From NCBI GenBank assembly GCA_046598935.1, contig JBKJHW010000072.1:1-17530 (forward strand): 17,530 bases of DNA, read 5' to 3'. Origin of the DNA: SCUN01 sp046598935 (GTDB taxonomy: Bacteria; Acidobacteriota; Vicinamibacteria; Vicinamibacterales; SCN-69-37). Under the pieces are notes generated by a model. That model did not search any database. It had not been told where the DNA came from and was given only the letters and a program-made list of their open reading frames with translations. This document shows, piece by piece, positions 1-5,681 of this stretch. The first letter of the stretch is position 1; every line of letters starts with the position of its first letter. Made by a program: the position numbers and the translations under genes.

Positions 1-211
1 ATGCATCAGTCGGCCGCAGATGCAAGTGATAGGTGTTGCCGAGAATGATCTGTGCGCCAAGCGCTTCAAGTTGTTCTGTCGTAACGCCCTTAACGGCCGC
101 ACGTGTGCCGACCGGCATGAACGCCGGCGTTTCCACGACGCCGTGCGGCAGTCGAAGTTGTCCGCGGCGCGCGATGCCGTCGCGGTGCGTAACGGTGAAG
201 AACGGTGGCAT
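1..211 (-). CDS. tgt: Queuine tRNA-ribosyltransferase (Tgt), N-terminal part
   Basis: Partial gene that starts at ATG 211 on the minus strand and runs off the left edge, leaving about 70 codons. The product exchanges guanine-34 of GU(N) anticodon tRNAs for the queuosine precursor preQ1. The visible N-terminus matches the family closely: it opens MPPFFTVTHRDGIARRGQL, then has TPAFMPVGTRAAVKG (residues 32-46) and GAQIILGNTYHLHLRP, the hallmark loop of bacterial Tgt. The catalytic aspartates and the zinc site lie outside the window. Start choice: ATG 211 gives the expected beginning of the family and there is no better upstream start. No Shine-Dalgarno sequence is visible. The gene diverges from ddl with 31 bp between the start codons. 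Confidence 0.93.
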   Translation of the reverse strand, partial: MPPFFTVTHRDGIARRGQLRLPHGVVETPAFMPVGTRAAVKGVTTEQLEALGAQIILGNTYHLHLRPTDA

Positions 212-222
212 GCGATGCTTAG

Positions 223-230
223 CCTATAAT
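223..230. promoter_or_regulatory. Overlapping divergent -10 boxes for tgt and ddl
   Basis: A perfect TATAAT lies at 225-230 on the plus strand, 12 nt before the ddl GTG. On the minus strand TATAGG (228 to 223) lies 11 nt before the tgt ATG. Transcription starting about 7 nt beyond each box would leave leaders of only about 4-6 nt. I see no convincing -35 element for either direction. The minus-strand box is the weaker call because it lacks the final T. Confidence 0.55.
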
Positions 231-242
231 GGCCGCGACCCC

Positions 243-1424
243 GTGAAACGACTTCGCGTCGGCGTGTTGTACGGCGGACGTTCCAGCGAACATGAAATCT
301 CGCTCGCGTCGGCTGCGGCCGTCTTTGCCAATCTCGACAAAACAAAATACGAAGCCATCGCGCTCCGCATCGAGAAAGACGGACGCTGGGTGCTCGCCGA
401 CAAGCCGCCGTCGGCCGCGACGGCCTCCGATGTCATCGATCAGATGAAGGCGGACTCGAATCGCACGCGTACCGGCCGCGAAGTGATGTTGCCCGCGCGG
501 CCCGGCGCCGGCGCGGACACGCTGTGGCTGCTCGACCGCCGCGATGCGCGCACGCGCGAAACGCACGGCGAGGAAGTCGATGCGGTGACCACGATCACCG
601 GACTCGGACTTGACGTGATCTTCCCCGTCCTTCACGGACCACTCGGCGAAGACGGCACCATGCAAGGCCTCCTCGAGCTGGCCAACGTCGCGTACGTCGG
701 CTGCGGCGTGCTCGCATCGGCGGTCGGGATGGACAAGGCCGCGATGAAGATCCTCTTTAAACACAATGGCTTACAGGTGTCCGACTGGGTGGTCGTGACG
801 CGCCGAGAGCTGCAGACCGACCGTGACGCCGTCAAGGCCCGGATCGAAAAAGCGCTCAGCTATCCGGTGTTCGTCAAGCCGGCGAACATGGGATCGAGCG
901 TCGGCATTTCGAAAGTCAAAACCGAAGCCGAGCTGTTCCCCGCGCTCGAACTCGCGGCGGCCTACGATCGCAAGGTCGTCGTCGAAGCCGCGGTACCGGA
1001 TGCGCGCGAGATCGAAGTCGCCGTGATCGGCAACGACGCGCCGGAAGCCTCGCTGCCCGGCGAGGTCGTGCCGGCCAACGAGTTCTACGATTACGACGCG
1101 AAGTACATCAGCGGCGGCTCGAAGACCGTCATCCCCGCGAAGCTCACCGAAAAGATCGCCGCCGACATTCAGAGGCAGGCAATCGCCGCGTTCCAGGCGA
1201 TCGACGGCGCCGGCATGGCGCGCGTCGACTTTCTCGTGTCGCGCGCGAGTCACAAGATCTTCGTGAACGAGGTGAACACGATCCCCGGCTTCACGACAAT
1301 CAGCATGTACGCGCAGATGTGGGCGGCAAGCGGCGTCGATTACGCCACGCTCGTCGATCGATTGATCACGCTCGCGGTCGAGCGGCACACAGAGAAACAG
1401 GAACTGCGAACAAGCGTTTTTTGA
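243..1424 (+). CDS. ddl: D-alanine--D-alanine ligase
   Basis: ATP-dependent cytoplasmic ligase making D-Ala-D-Ala for peptidoglycan. At 393 aa it is longer than the E. coli enzymes (just over 300 aa); much of the excess is a loop at residues about 56-118. ATP-grasp features are clear: GGRSSEHEIS (11-20, with the substrate-binding Glu), FPVLHGPLGEDG (127-138), YPVFVKPANMGSSVG (207-221), the YDYDAKY tyrosine/lysine segment (282-288), and metal ligands D329, E343 and N345 in the NEVN motif. The start chosen is GTG 243: the open frame extends upstream to 33, but that extension lies antisense to tgt, has no family similarity, and the homologous sequence begins exactly at VKRLRVGVLYGG. No Shine-Dalgarno sequence is present; a TATAAT box sits 12 nt upstream. 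The gene stops just before an independent promoter at 1434. Confidence 0.96.
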   Translation: MKRLRVGVLYGGRSSEHEISLASAAAVFANLDKTKYEAIALRIEKDGRWVLADKPPSAATASDVIDQMKADSNRTRTGREVMLPARPGAGADTLWLLDRRDARTRETHGEEVDAVTTITGLGLDVIFPVLHGPLGEDGTMQGLLELANVAYVGCGVLASAVGMDKAAMKILFKHNGLQVSDWVVVTRRELQTDRDAVKARIEKALSYPVFVKPANMGSSVGISKVKTEAELFPALELAAAYDRKVVVEAAVPDAREIEVAVIGNDAPEASLPGEVVPANEFYDYDAKYISGGSKTVIPAKLTEKIAADIQRQAIAAFQAIDGAGMARVDFLVSRASHKIFVNEVNTIPGFTTISMYAQMWAASGVDYATLVDRLITLAVERHTEKQELRTSVF

Positions 1425-1433
1425 TTTTTGCGC

Positions 1434-1462
1434 TTGACAGTTGTACGAAGCATCCCTAATCT
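1434..1462 (+). promoter_or_regulatory. Sigma-70-type promoter after ddl
   Basis: TTGACA (1434-1439), a 17-nt spacer and TAATCT (1457-1462). The -35 is a perfect consensus match; the -10 keeps the key T1, A2 and T6. Transcription would start near 1469. This is the only promoter in the window with a convincing -35 as well as a -10. It starts 10 bp after the ddl stop and feeds a short unit that ends at the terminator at 1536-1571. Confidence 0.6.
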
Positions 1463-1471
1463 ACATCTTGC

Positions 1472-1537
1472 GTGAACAAGTTGGACTCAATCTATTTGTG
1501 GGGTACGAGGTCACGAACTATTTTTTTTAGCTTCTAA
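1472..1537 (+). CDS. Possible 21-aa leader peptide ending in a terminator stem
   Basis: GTG 1472 to TAA 1535-1537 would encode a 21-residue peptide beginning (M)NKLDSIYLWGT and ending RTIFFSF. The start lies 9 nt after the -10 box of the 1434-1462 promoter, so the message would be nearly leaderless, as seems common for other genes here. The UAA stop overlaps the first bases of the terminator stem at 1536-1571, an arrangement seen in leader peptides that control attenuation. There is a run of eight T at 1521-1528 inside the frame. No homology is recognised, and a 22-codon frame can arise by chance. The alternative is that this is only the 5' half of a roughly 100-nt non-coding transcript. Confidence 0.3.
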   Translation: MNKLDSIYLWGTRSRTIFFSF

Positions 1538-1571
1538 GGGTGTCGCTTGTCGCGGCGCCCTTTTTTGTTTT
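1536..1571 (+). terminator. Intrinsic terminator downstream of ddl / short transcript
   Basis: The 11-bp stem has arms AAGGGTGTCGC (1536-1546) and GCGGCGCCCTT (1552-1562) with two G-U pairs and a 5-nt loop, followed by a T-rich tail (1561-1571, T6 G T4). It would end both the ddl transcript and any RNA from the 1434 promoter, giving the latter a length of about 100 nt. Confidence 0.85.
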
Positions 1572-1572
1572 A

Positions 1573-1746
1573 ACGCGGAGTTCTCCCCAGACTCTGCGGA
1601 TTTGCCAGATGTTCGAGCGCGCCTGACGCGATCACATCTGCATCGAAGCGCGGACGACGCACGTGCATGTTGACGTGCCGGTAGGCAGCGACCTGAAGTG
1701 CGGAGGCGTCCTCGCACACACCACCTGGAAGGGGGGGACAAATACC
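1573..1746 (+). other. Leader region of the 16-codon ORF, no gene recognised
   Basis: About 170 bp between the terminator and the lysine-rich ORF. I see no gene. A hairpin with 7-bp arms CAGATGT (1606-1612) and ACATCTG (1634-1640) encloses a CGCG/CGCG pair. A weak promoter candidate is TTGACG (1670-1675) with TGAAGT (1694-1699) at 18-nt spacing. If neither is real, the small ORF downstream must be read by transcription passing the terminator at 1536-1571. Confidence 0.35.
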
Positions 1747-1797
1747 ATGGCGAAGAAAACTGCCAAGAAAGCGAAGAAGGGCGGCAAGAAGCGGTAG
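1747..1797 (+). CDS. 16-aa lysine-rich peptide
   Basis: ATG 1747 to TAG 1797 encodes MAKKTAKKAKKGGKKR, nine lysines and one arginine in 16 residues. A strong Shine-Dalgarno tract (GGAAGGGGGGG, about 1728-1738) precedes the start at proper spacing, and an intrinsic terminator begins 25 bp after the stop, so the unit has the signals of a genuine short gene. The composition resembles the basic tails of histone-H1-like and AlgP-like bacterial proteins and suggests binding to nucleic acid, ribosomes or membrane. That is inference from charge alone; no function is known to me. Being so short, the frame could instead be the remnant of a longer histone-like gene. The purine-rich Shine-Dalgarno sequence contrasts with the lack of such sites before most other genes here. 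Confidence 0.6.
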   Translation: MAKKTAKKAKKGGKKR

Positions 1798-1821
1798 TAA
1801 GTTTTCCGCTCCGCTTCGGCG

Positions 1822-1863
1822 ATCGGCGATCAGCAACAACGATCGCTGGTCGCCGATTTTTTT
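1822..1863 (+). terminator. Intrinsic terminator after the lysine-rich ORF
   Basis: The 13-bp stem (one G-U pair) has arms ATCGGCGATCAGC (1822-1834) and GCTGGTCGCCGAT (1845-1857), a 10-nt loop and a T7 tail (1857-1863). The orientation fits the plus-strand small ORF. Confidence 0.88.
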
Positions 1864-1924
1864 ACATCGGGTGTCGTTTTCCCACTTTCGAGAAAACGAC
1901 ACCCGATGTCGTTTCTAGAACGAC
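1864..1924. repeat. Nested inverted repeats at a convergent junction
   Basis: A perfect 18-bp inverted repeat has arms ACATCGGGTGTCGTTTTC (1864-1881) and its complement (1892-1909), with a 10-nt loop. The motif ACGAC/GTCGT recurs further on, giving a second palindrome AAACGACA-CCCGA-TGTCGTTT (about 1894-1914) that shares the right arm, and a third, GTCGTT-TCTAG-AACGAC (1908-1924), across the stop codon of the HEAT gene. These hairpins are mutually exclusive. On the minus strand the second one is followed by a short T-rich run and may be that gene's terminator. Confidence 0.75.
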
Positions 1925-4095
1925 GTCCCGTCCCAGACCTGAATGCGCTCGATCACGTCGAAGAGCGACAGCAAATCGAGAAACTCAATGCCGCGGATGA
2001 CCCGGCCAAACACCGCGTACTTGCCCTCGAGATGCGGCTGCGGCGACGCCGCGATGAAGAACTGGCTGCCGCCGGTGTCGGGGCCGCCCAGGGCCATCCC
2101 CACCGTGCCCCGGACGTACGGCAGCGGGCTGAGCTCATCGCGAATGGTATAGCCCGGTCCGCCGGCGCCATCGCCGCGATCGTCGCCGGCCTGCGCGACG
2201 AAGTTCGGTACGACCCGATGGATCCGCATGCCGTTGAAAAAACCCCGGCGCGCCAGCGCTATGAAGCTCTGCGTTGCCAGCGGCGCTTCGACGACGTTCA
2301 GCTCAATCTCGATAACGCCGTACTTGGTTTCGATGAACGCGTGCGGCGAATACTGCGGGCGAAGCAGCGCCGGCGAGTCGAAGAACTCCGCCGGGAAACG
2401 CTGAGGCGCCGGCCGGGCCGGCTCGGCGGTCTCCTCCCCCATGCCGCGCAAAAGCGCGGCGGCCTTGAGCCGAATCGACCAATCGCTGTCGTTGAGGGCT
2501 TCGCGAAGCGTCGGCGCGGCGGCCTCCTTGCCGAACTCGGCTAACCCCTCGAGCGCGGCGCCGCGCGCCGACTCGTTCGCGTCAGTGAGCCCGCGCCTGT
2601 AGGCGGCGGCGAGCCGCTCAGCGCCGCCCGGACTCTTCCGGCTGCCAATCAAGCCGGCGGCAATCGCGCGGAGGTTGAAGTCGGCCGCGTCGAGCGCTGC
2701 GGCAATGCGGGTATCGATATCCACATCCACCGCGGCATCAGCGGCGCCATTCGGCGATCCCACCTTAACCAGCGCTTCGAGCGCGGGTGCCTGCACGCGC
2801 GGATCCGGATCTTTGGCCAGTTCGGAGATCAATGCACGGACTCGCTCCGGATCGAGCGGTGCGAGGATACCTGCGAGCGCCGCGCGCACGGACCAGTCCT
2901 TGTCGAGACCAATGCCCGAAACGAGCAAGAGGAACGCTTCGGGATCGAGCCTCGCCGCCGCCGTCATCGTCGCGACGCGCATCGGCGCCCACGGGTGATT
3001 GAAGCGATCCGCCAGGACATCGAACGCAGCAGTGTCGCCAATGGCGCCCAGCGCGGCGGTGGCTGTGAGCAACACGTTCTGCGGCGTCGAGCGGTCGGCC
3101 AGCAGTTGCTGCAGCATCGGCACCGAGTCGGCGTCCTTGAGTCGGGCGAGCGAATCAATCGCGGCCACGCGCAGGCGGATTTCGGCCGTGCGGCGCACGG
3201 CGATCGCGCGCGCCTGTCCTGTCGCGCGCGGGTCCCCGTGGTCGGCGAGGCCGCGCAAGGCGAACGCCTGCGTCGAGACGCCATCGGTATGCGCCAGCTC
3301 CGCGAGCGCGTCAACGCCGCGCTTGTCGCGAACTCGCTGCAGACCGTAGGCGACCGGCCACCACGACGACACGGGCTTCCCTTCGACCGAGAGGACGATG
3401 CGGGATAGCGCGTCGTAGTTTCTGAGCCGTGTCGTCGCGAGAATCGCCGAACGGCAGAAGTCGACATCCGGCGGCACGGATACGGTTTGATCGTCCGGCG
3501 GGATCGGCGCGATCACGGCGGCGCATCCCACGGCAGCAGAGGCAATCGCGGTAGCGGCGCGGGTGACTGCACTGTCGGCGGACGGGCCAGCCGCGGCGGG
3601 CGGCGCGGCGGGAGGTTCAAGAATGAGCGCGATCGCATCGGCGGCTCGGGCTTTGACCGCGGGCTGCGGATCGGACAGCGCGGAGATCAGCGCGTCGACG
3701 GCGGATCTCGAACGCGCGAGGCCGAGCGCGAATGCCGCGTTTGCGCGAACGCTTTCGTTGGCGTCGCCGAGCGCTCCGACGAGCGCGGCCGTTCCCGCGT
3801 CGAGACCGACGCGGCCGATCGCCAGCGCCGACCGGCGACGCACGAGCGGCTCGGCGTCCGTCACAAGTTCGAGCAGGCTCGCGCCGGCGGCGTCATCGAG
3901 CCGGCGTTGATCTTCGAGTCGCAGGATGGCCCCGATCTTCCGATCGATCGGCCACAGCGTCCACGCGGGAGGTGGAGGCGCGGGCGCCACGGCGGGCGGA
4001 CGCGGAGCAGCGCCCTTGCAGCCCGCGGCGGGCACAAGGCCCGAGGTTCCGGCCAGCAACAGCATGACAAGAGGAACGCGGCGCTGACGAGTCAT
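1915..4095 (-). CDS. Secreted HEAT-repeat protein with C-terminal cyclophilin-type PPIase domain
   Basis: A 726-aa protein. The N-terminus has Arg residues, a hydrophobic core and VPAAGC with Cys26, a likely lipoprotein signal though the lipobox is not ideal, then a Pro/Ala-rich linker (30-44). Residues about 50-560 are tandem HEAT-like helical repeats with units such as DANESVRANAAFALG, DPQPAVKARAADAIA and DSDWSIRLKAAALLRGMG. Residues 587-726 form a cyclophilin-type peptidyl-prolyl isomerase domain: GMRIHRVVPNFVAQAGD (catalytic Arg627), GTVGMALGG, GSQFFIA (676-682) and HLEGKYAVFGRVI. The domain is complete and keeps the catalytic arginine. Likely role: folding or scaffolding of exported proteins in the periplasm, with the HEAT array binding a partner. 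The start is ATG 4095, with GGAAG just upstream and a -10 box 11 nt away. It diverges from the deoxynucleoside kinase gene. Confidence 0.88.
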   Translation of the reverse strand: MTRQRRVPLVMLLLAGTSGLVPAAGCKGAAPRPPAVAPAPPPPAWTLWPIDRKIGAILRLEDQRRLDDAAGASLLELVTDAEPLVRRRSALAIGRVGLDAGTAALVGALGDANESVRANAAFALGLARSRSAVDALISALSDPQPAVKARAADAIALILEPPAAPPAAAGPSADSAVTRAATAIASAAVGCAAVIAPIPPDDQTVSVPPDVDFCRSAILATTRLRNYDALSRIVLSVEGKPVSSWWPVAYGLQRVRDKRGVDALAELAHTDGVSTQAFALRGLADHGDPRATGQARAIAVRRTAEIRLRVAAIDSLARLKDADSVPMLQQLLADRSTPQNVLLTATAALGAIGDTAAFDVLADRFNHPWAPMRVATMTAAARLDPEAFLLLVSGIGLDKDWSVRAALAGILAPLDPERVRALISELAKDPDPRVQAPALEALVKVGSPNGAADAAVDVDIDTRIAAALDAADFNLRAIAAGLIGSRKSPGGAERLAAAYRRGLTDANESARGAALEGLAEFGKEAAAPTLREALNDSDWSIRLKAAALLRGMGEETAEPARPAPQRFPAEFFDSPALLRPQYSPHAFIETKYGVIEIELNVVEAPLATQSFIALARRGFFNGMRIHRVVPNFVAQAGDDRGDGAGGPGYTIRDELSPLPYVRGTVGMALGGPDTGGSQFFIAASPQPHLEGKYAVFGRVIRGIEFLDLLSLFDVIERIQVWDGTSF

Positions 4096-4106
4096 GGTTT
4101 TCTTCC

Positions 4107-4114
4107 AGTATACT
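4107..4114. promoter_or_regulatory. Palindromic bidirectional -10 (AGTATACT)
   Basis: AGTATACT reads the same on both strands and yields TATACT (5 of 6 consensus) in each direction: plus 4109-4114, 10 nt before the kinase GTG at 4125, and minus 4112-4107, 11 nt before the HEAT/cyclophilin ATG at 4095. Both predicted leaders are about 3-5 nt. No -35 is evident on either side. Confidence 0.55.
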
Positions 4115-4124
4115 TTTGACGCTC

Positions 4125-4769
4125 GTGGACTTCCGGTACCTCGCTATCGAAGGGCCCATCGGCTTGGGCAAGACGTCGCTCGCCGAGCGTCTCGGTGCCC
4201 GCCTCGACGCCAACGTCGTCCTCGACGAGGCCGACAATCCTTTTATCGACGACTTCTACGAAGGCCGCGCGGGCGCGGCGTTTCAGTCGCAGTTGTTCTT
4301 CACGCTGCAGCGGCACCGGCAGCAGCTTGCGCTCCGCCAAGGCGATCTCTTCAGCCAGACGATCGTCGCCGATTACCTGTTCGACCGCGACCGCATTTAC
4401 GCGTTCATGAATCTCGACGACAACGAACTCTTCATCTACCAGCGCCTCTTCGAGCTGCTCGCCCGCGACCTGGCGGCGCCCGACCTGGTCATCTATCTGC
4501 AGACGCCAACCGACCTTCTTCGCAAACGGCTGAAGGAACGTGCGCGGCGATCGGAAACGCCGCGGCCGTTGCCGGCAGACGAGTACCTCGCCGAGCTCAA
4601 CGAGGCCTACAACCACTTCTTCTTCCACTACACGGCCACGCCGCTCCTCGTTGTTGAGACGACGCAGTTCGATCTCTCGTGGGGCGATGAAGCGCTGGAC
4701 GATTTGCTCAAGCAGATTCAGTCGATGTCAGCGGGCACGCGCTACTACGTCCCTCGCACAAGCGCGTAG
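4125..4769 (+). CDS. Deoxynucleoside kinase (dNK/dGK/dCK family)
   Basis: A 214-aa cytosolic kinase that 5'-phosphorylates deoxynucleosides for dNTP salvage. Features: P-loop GPIGLGKTS (residues 10-18), the FDRDRIYAF segment holding the DR catalytic/base-contact motif, LVIYLQTPTDLL, and an Arg-rich lid KRLKERARRSE that contacts phosphates. Length is typical of the family. Substrate preference (dG/dA against dC/T) cannot be read reliably from sequence alone. Start: GTG 4125 gives MDFRYLAIEGPIG and lies 10 nt after a TATACT box; a TTG at 4116 is possible but sits one base after that box and could not be transcribed from it. No Shine-Dalgarno sequence. It is followed by a short repeat and accD. 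Confidence 0.88.
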   Translation: MDFRYLAIEGPIGLGKTSLAERLGARLDANVVLDEADNPFIDDFYEGRAGAAFQSQLFFTLQRHRQQLALRQGDLFSQTIVADYLFDRDRIYAFMNLDDNELFIYQRLFELLARDLAAPDLVIYLQTPTDLLRKRLKERARRSETPRPLPADEYLAELNEAYNHFFFHYTATPLLVVETTQFDLSWGDEALDDLLKQIQSMSAGTRYYVPRTSA

Positions 4770-4800
4770 CACCCGCGCACCTGCGCACCCGTGCACCTGA
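4769..4800 (+). repeat. Four-unit tandem repeat of an 8-mer, GCACCYGN
   Basis: GCACCCGC, GCACCTGC, GCACCCGT, GCACCTGA: four exact-length units, also readable as two copies of a 16-mer with two differences. The array begins at the last base of the kinase stop codon and ends immediately before the accD -10 box. Its role is unknown; it fills nearly the whole intergenic gap. Confidence 0.7.
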
Positions 4801-4806
4801 TAAAGT
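4801..4806 (+). promoter_or_regulatory. -10-like box (TAAAGT) for accD-folC
   Basis: TAAAGT keeps T1, A2, A4 and T6 of the consensus and ends 8 nt before the accD ATG, implying a start of transcription within about 1-2 nt of the start codon. No -35 or Shine-Dalgarno sequence is seen. It is weak alone; the same 8-nt spacing is found before lptD and rfbB. Confidence 0.4.
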
Positions 4807-4814
4807 GACCCGAT

Positions 4815-5678
4815 ATGGCCTGGTTTAAAAAGGCGCGGAAGCCGTTCGCGTCCCAAACCGATAAGGCGAGCCGGGTGCCCGAGGGCCTGTGGGTCAAGTG
4901 CCCGTCGTGCGCGCAGATTCTCTACAACAAGGACCTCGTCGCGAACCTTCAGGTCTGCACGAAATGCGCGCACCACTTCCGGATGAACGCCGCGGAGCGG
5001 CTGACGCTCCTCTTTGACGGCGCGTACGACATCCACGACGCCGAACTGCGCTCGAACGACCCGCTGAAGTTCACGGACACGAAACCGTACAAGAATCGCC
5101 TCGAGGCCGGGATCAAGGCGACGGGCCTCAACGACGCGGTCATTTCGGCGACCGGCACGCTCGACAGCATTCCGGTGTCGATCTCGGCCATGGAGTACTC
5201 CTTTATCGGCGGCAGCATGGGCGTCGTCGTCGGCGAGTCGATCACACGCGCCATCGAGCGCGCGCTGGCGGAGCGGCGCGCGATGATCATCGTGTGCTGC
5301 TCGGGCGGCGCCCGCATGATGGAAGGCACGCTGTCGCTGATGCAGATGGCGAAGGTCAGCGCGGCGCTCGGCCGGCTTGATCGCGCCCGGCTGCCCTACA
5401 TCTCGGTGCTGACCGATCCGACGACCGGCGGCGTCACCGCGAGCTACGCGATGCTGGGCGACCTCAACATCGCGGAGCCGAAGGCCCTGATCGGCTTCGC
5501 CGGCCCGCGCGTCATCGAGCAAACGATCAAACAGAAGCTGCCCGAAGGGTTTCAGCGGAGCGAGTTCCTTCTCGAGAAGGGCATGATCGACATGGTCGTC
5601 GACCGTCGCGAGATGAAAGGCGTGATCGCGCGCGCCCTGCGCGTGATGATGGAGCTTCCGCCCGCTGCACTGGGATAG
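4815..5678 (+). CDS. accD: Acetyl-CoA carboxylase carboxyltransferase subunit beta
   Basis: A 287-aa beta subunit of the carboxyltransferase that, with AccA, moves CO2 from biotin-AccB to acetyl-CoA, the first step of fatty acid synthesis. The N-terminal zinc ribbon is intact: C29-PS-C32 and C48-TK-C51. The crotonase-fold core follows with MEYSFIGGSMGVVVGE, the oxyanion-hole glycines in CCSGGARMMEG, and DPTTGGVTASYAMLGD / IGFAGPRVIEQT near the C-terminus. Length and domain order are normal for AccD. The start MAWFKK is typical of the family. folC follows after 3 nt, so the two are probably cotranscribed, the same accD-folC order as in E. coli. Confidence 0.97.
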   Translation: MAWFKKARKPFASQTDKASRVPEGLWVKCPSCAQILYNKDLVANLQVCTKCAHHFRMNAAERLTLLFDGAYDIHDAELRSNDPLKFTDTKPYKNRLEAGIKATGLNDAVISATGTLDSIPVSISAMEYSFIGGSMGVVVGESITRAIERALAERRAMIIVCCSGGARMMEGTLSLMQMAKVSAALGRLDRARLPYISVLTDPTTGGVTASYAMLGDLNIAEPKALIGFAGPRVIEQTIKQKLPEGFQRSEFLLEKGMIDMVVDRREMKGVIARALRVMMELPPAALG

Positions 5679-5681
5679 GCG

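Noticed and set aside
33..242. N-terminal extension of ddl to an upstream ATG
   Set aside because: It is antisense to the tgt coding region, has no Ddl similarity, and the homologous protein begins at GTG 243.
1529..1672. Frame-shifted extension of the 21-codon ORF past the T8 run
   Set aside because: A +1 slip would stay open to about 1672, but it crosses a strong terminator, and GC-rich DNA often gives such open stretches; no sign of a real protein.
1661..1680. GCACGT...ACGTGC short inverted repeat as an operator
   Set aside because: Six-base arms in GC-rich DNA are expected by chance and no regulator gene is nearby.
3487..4119. 210-codon open frame on the plus strand
   Set aside because: Antisense to the HEAT repeats; Arg/Gly-rich shadow.
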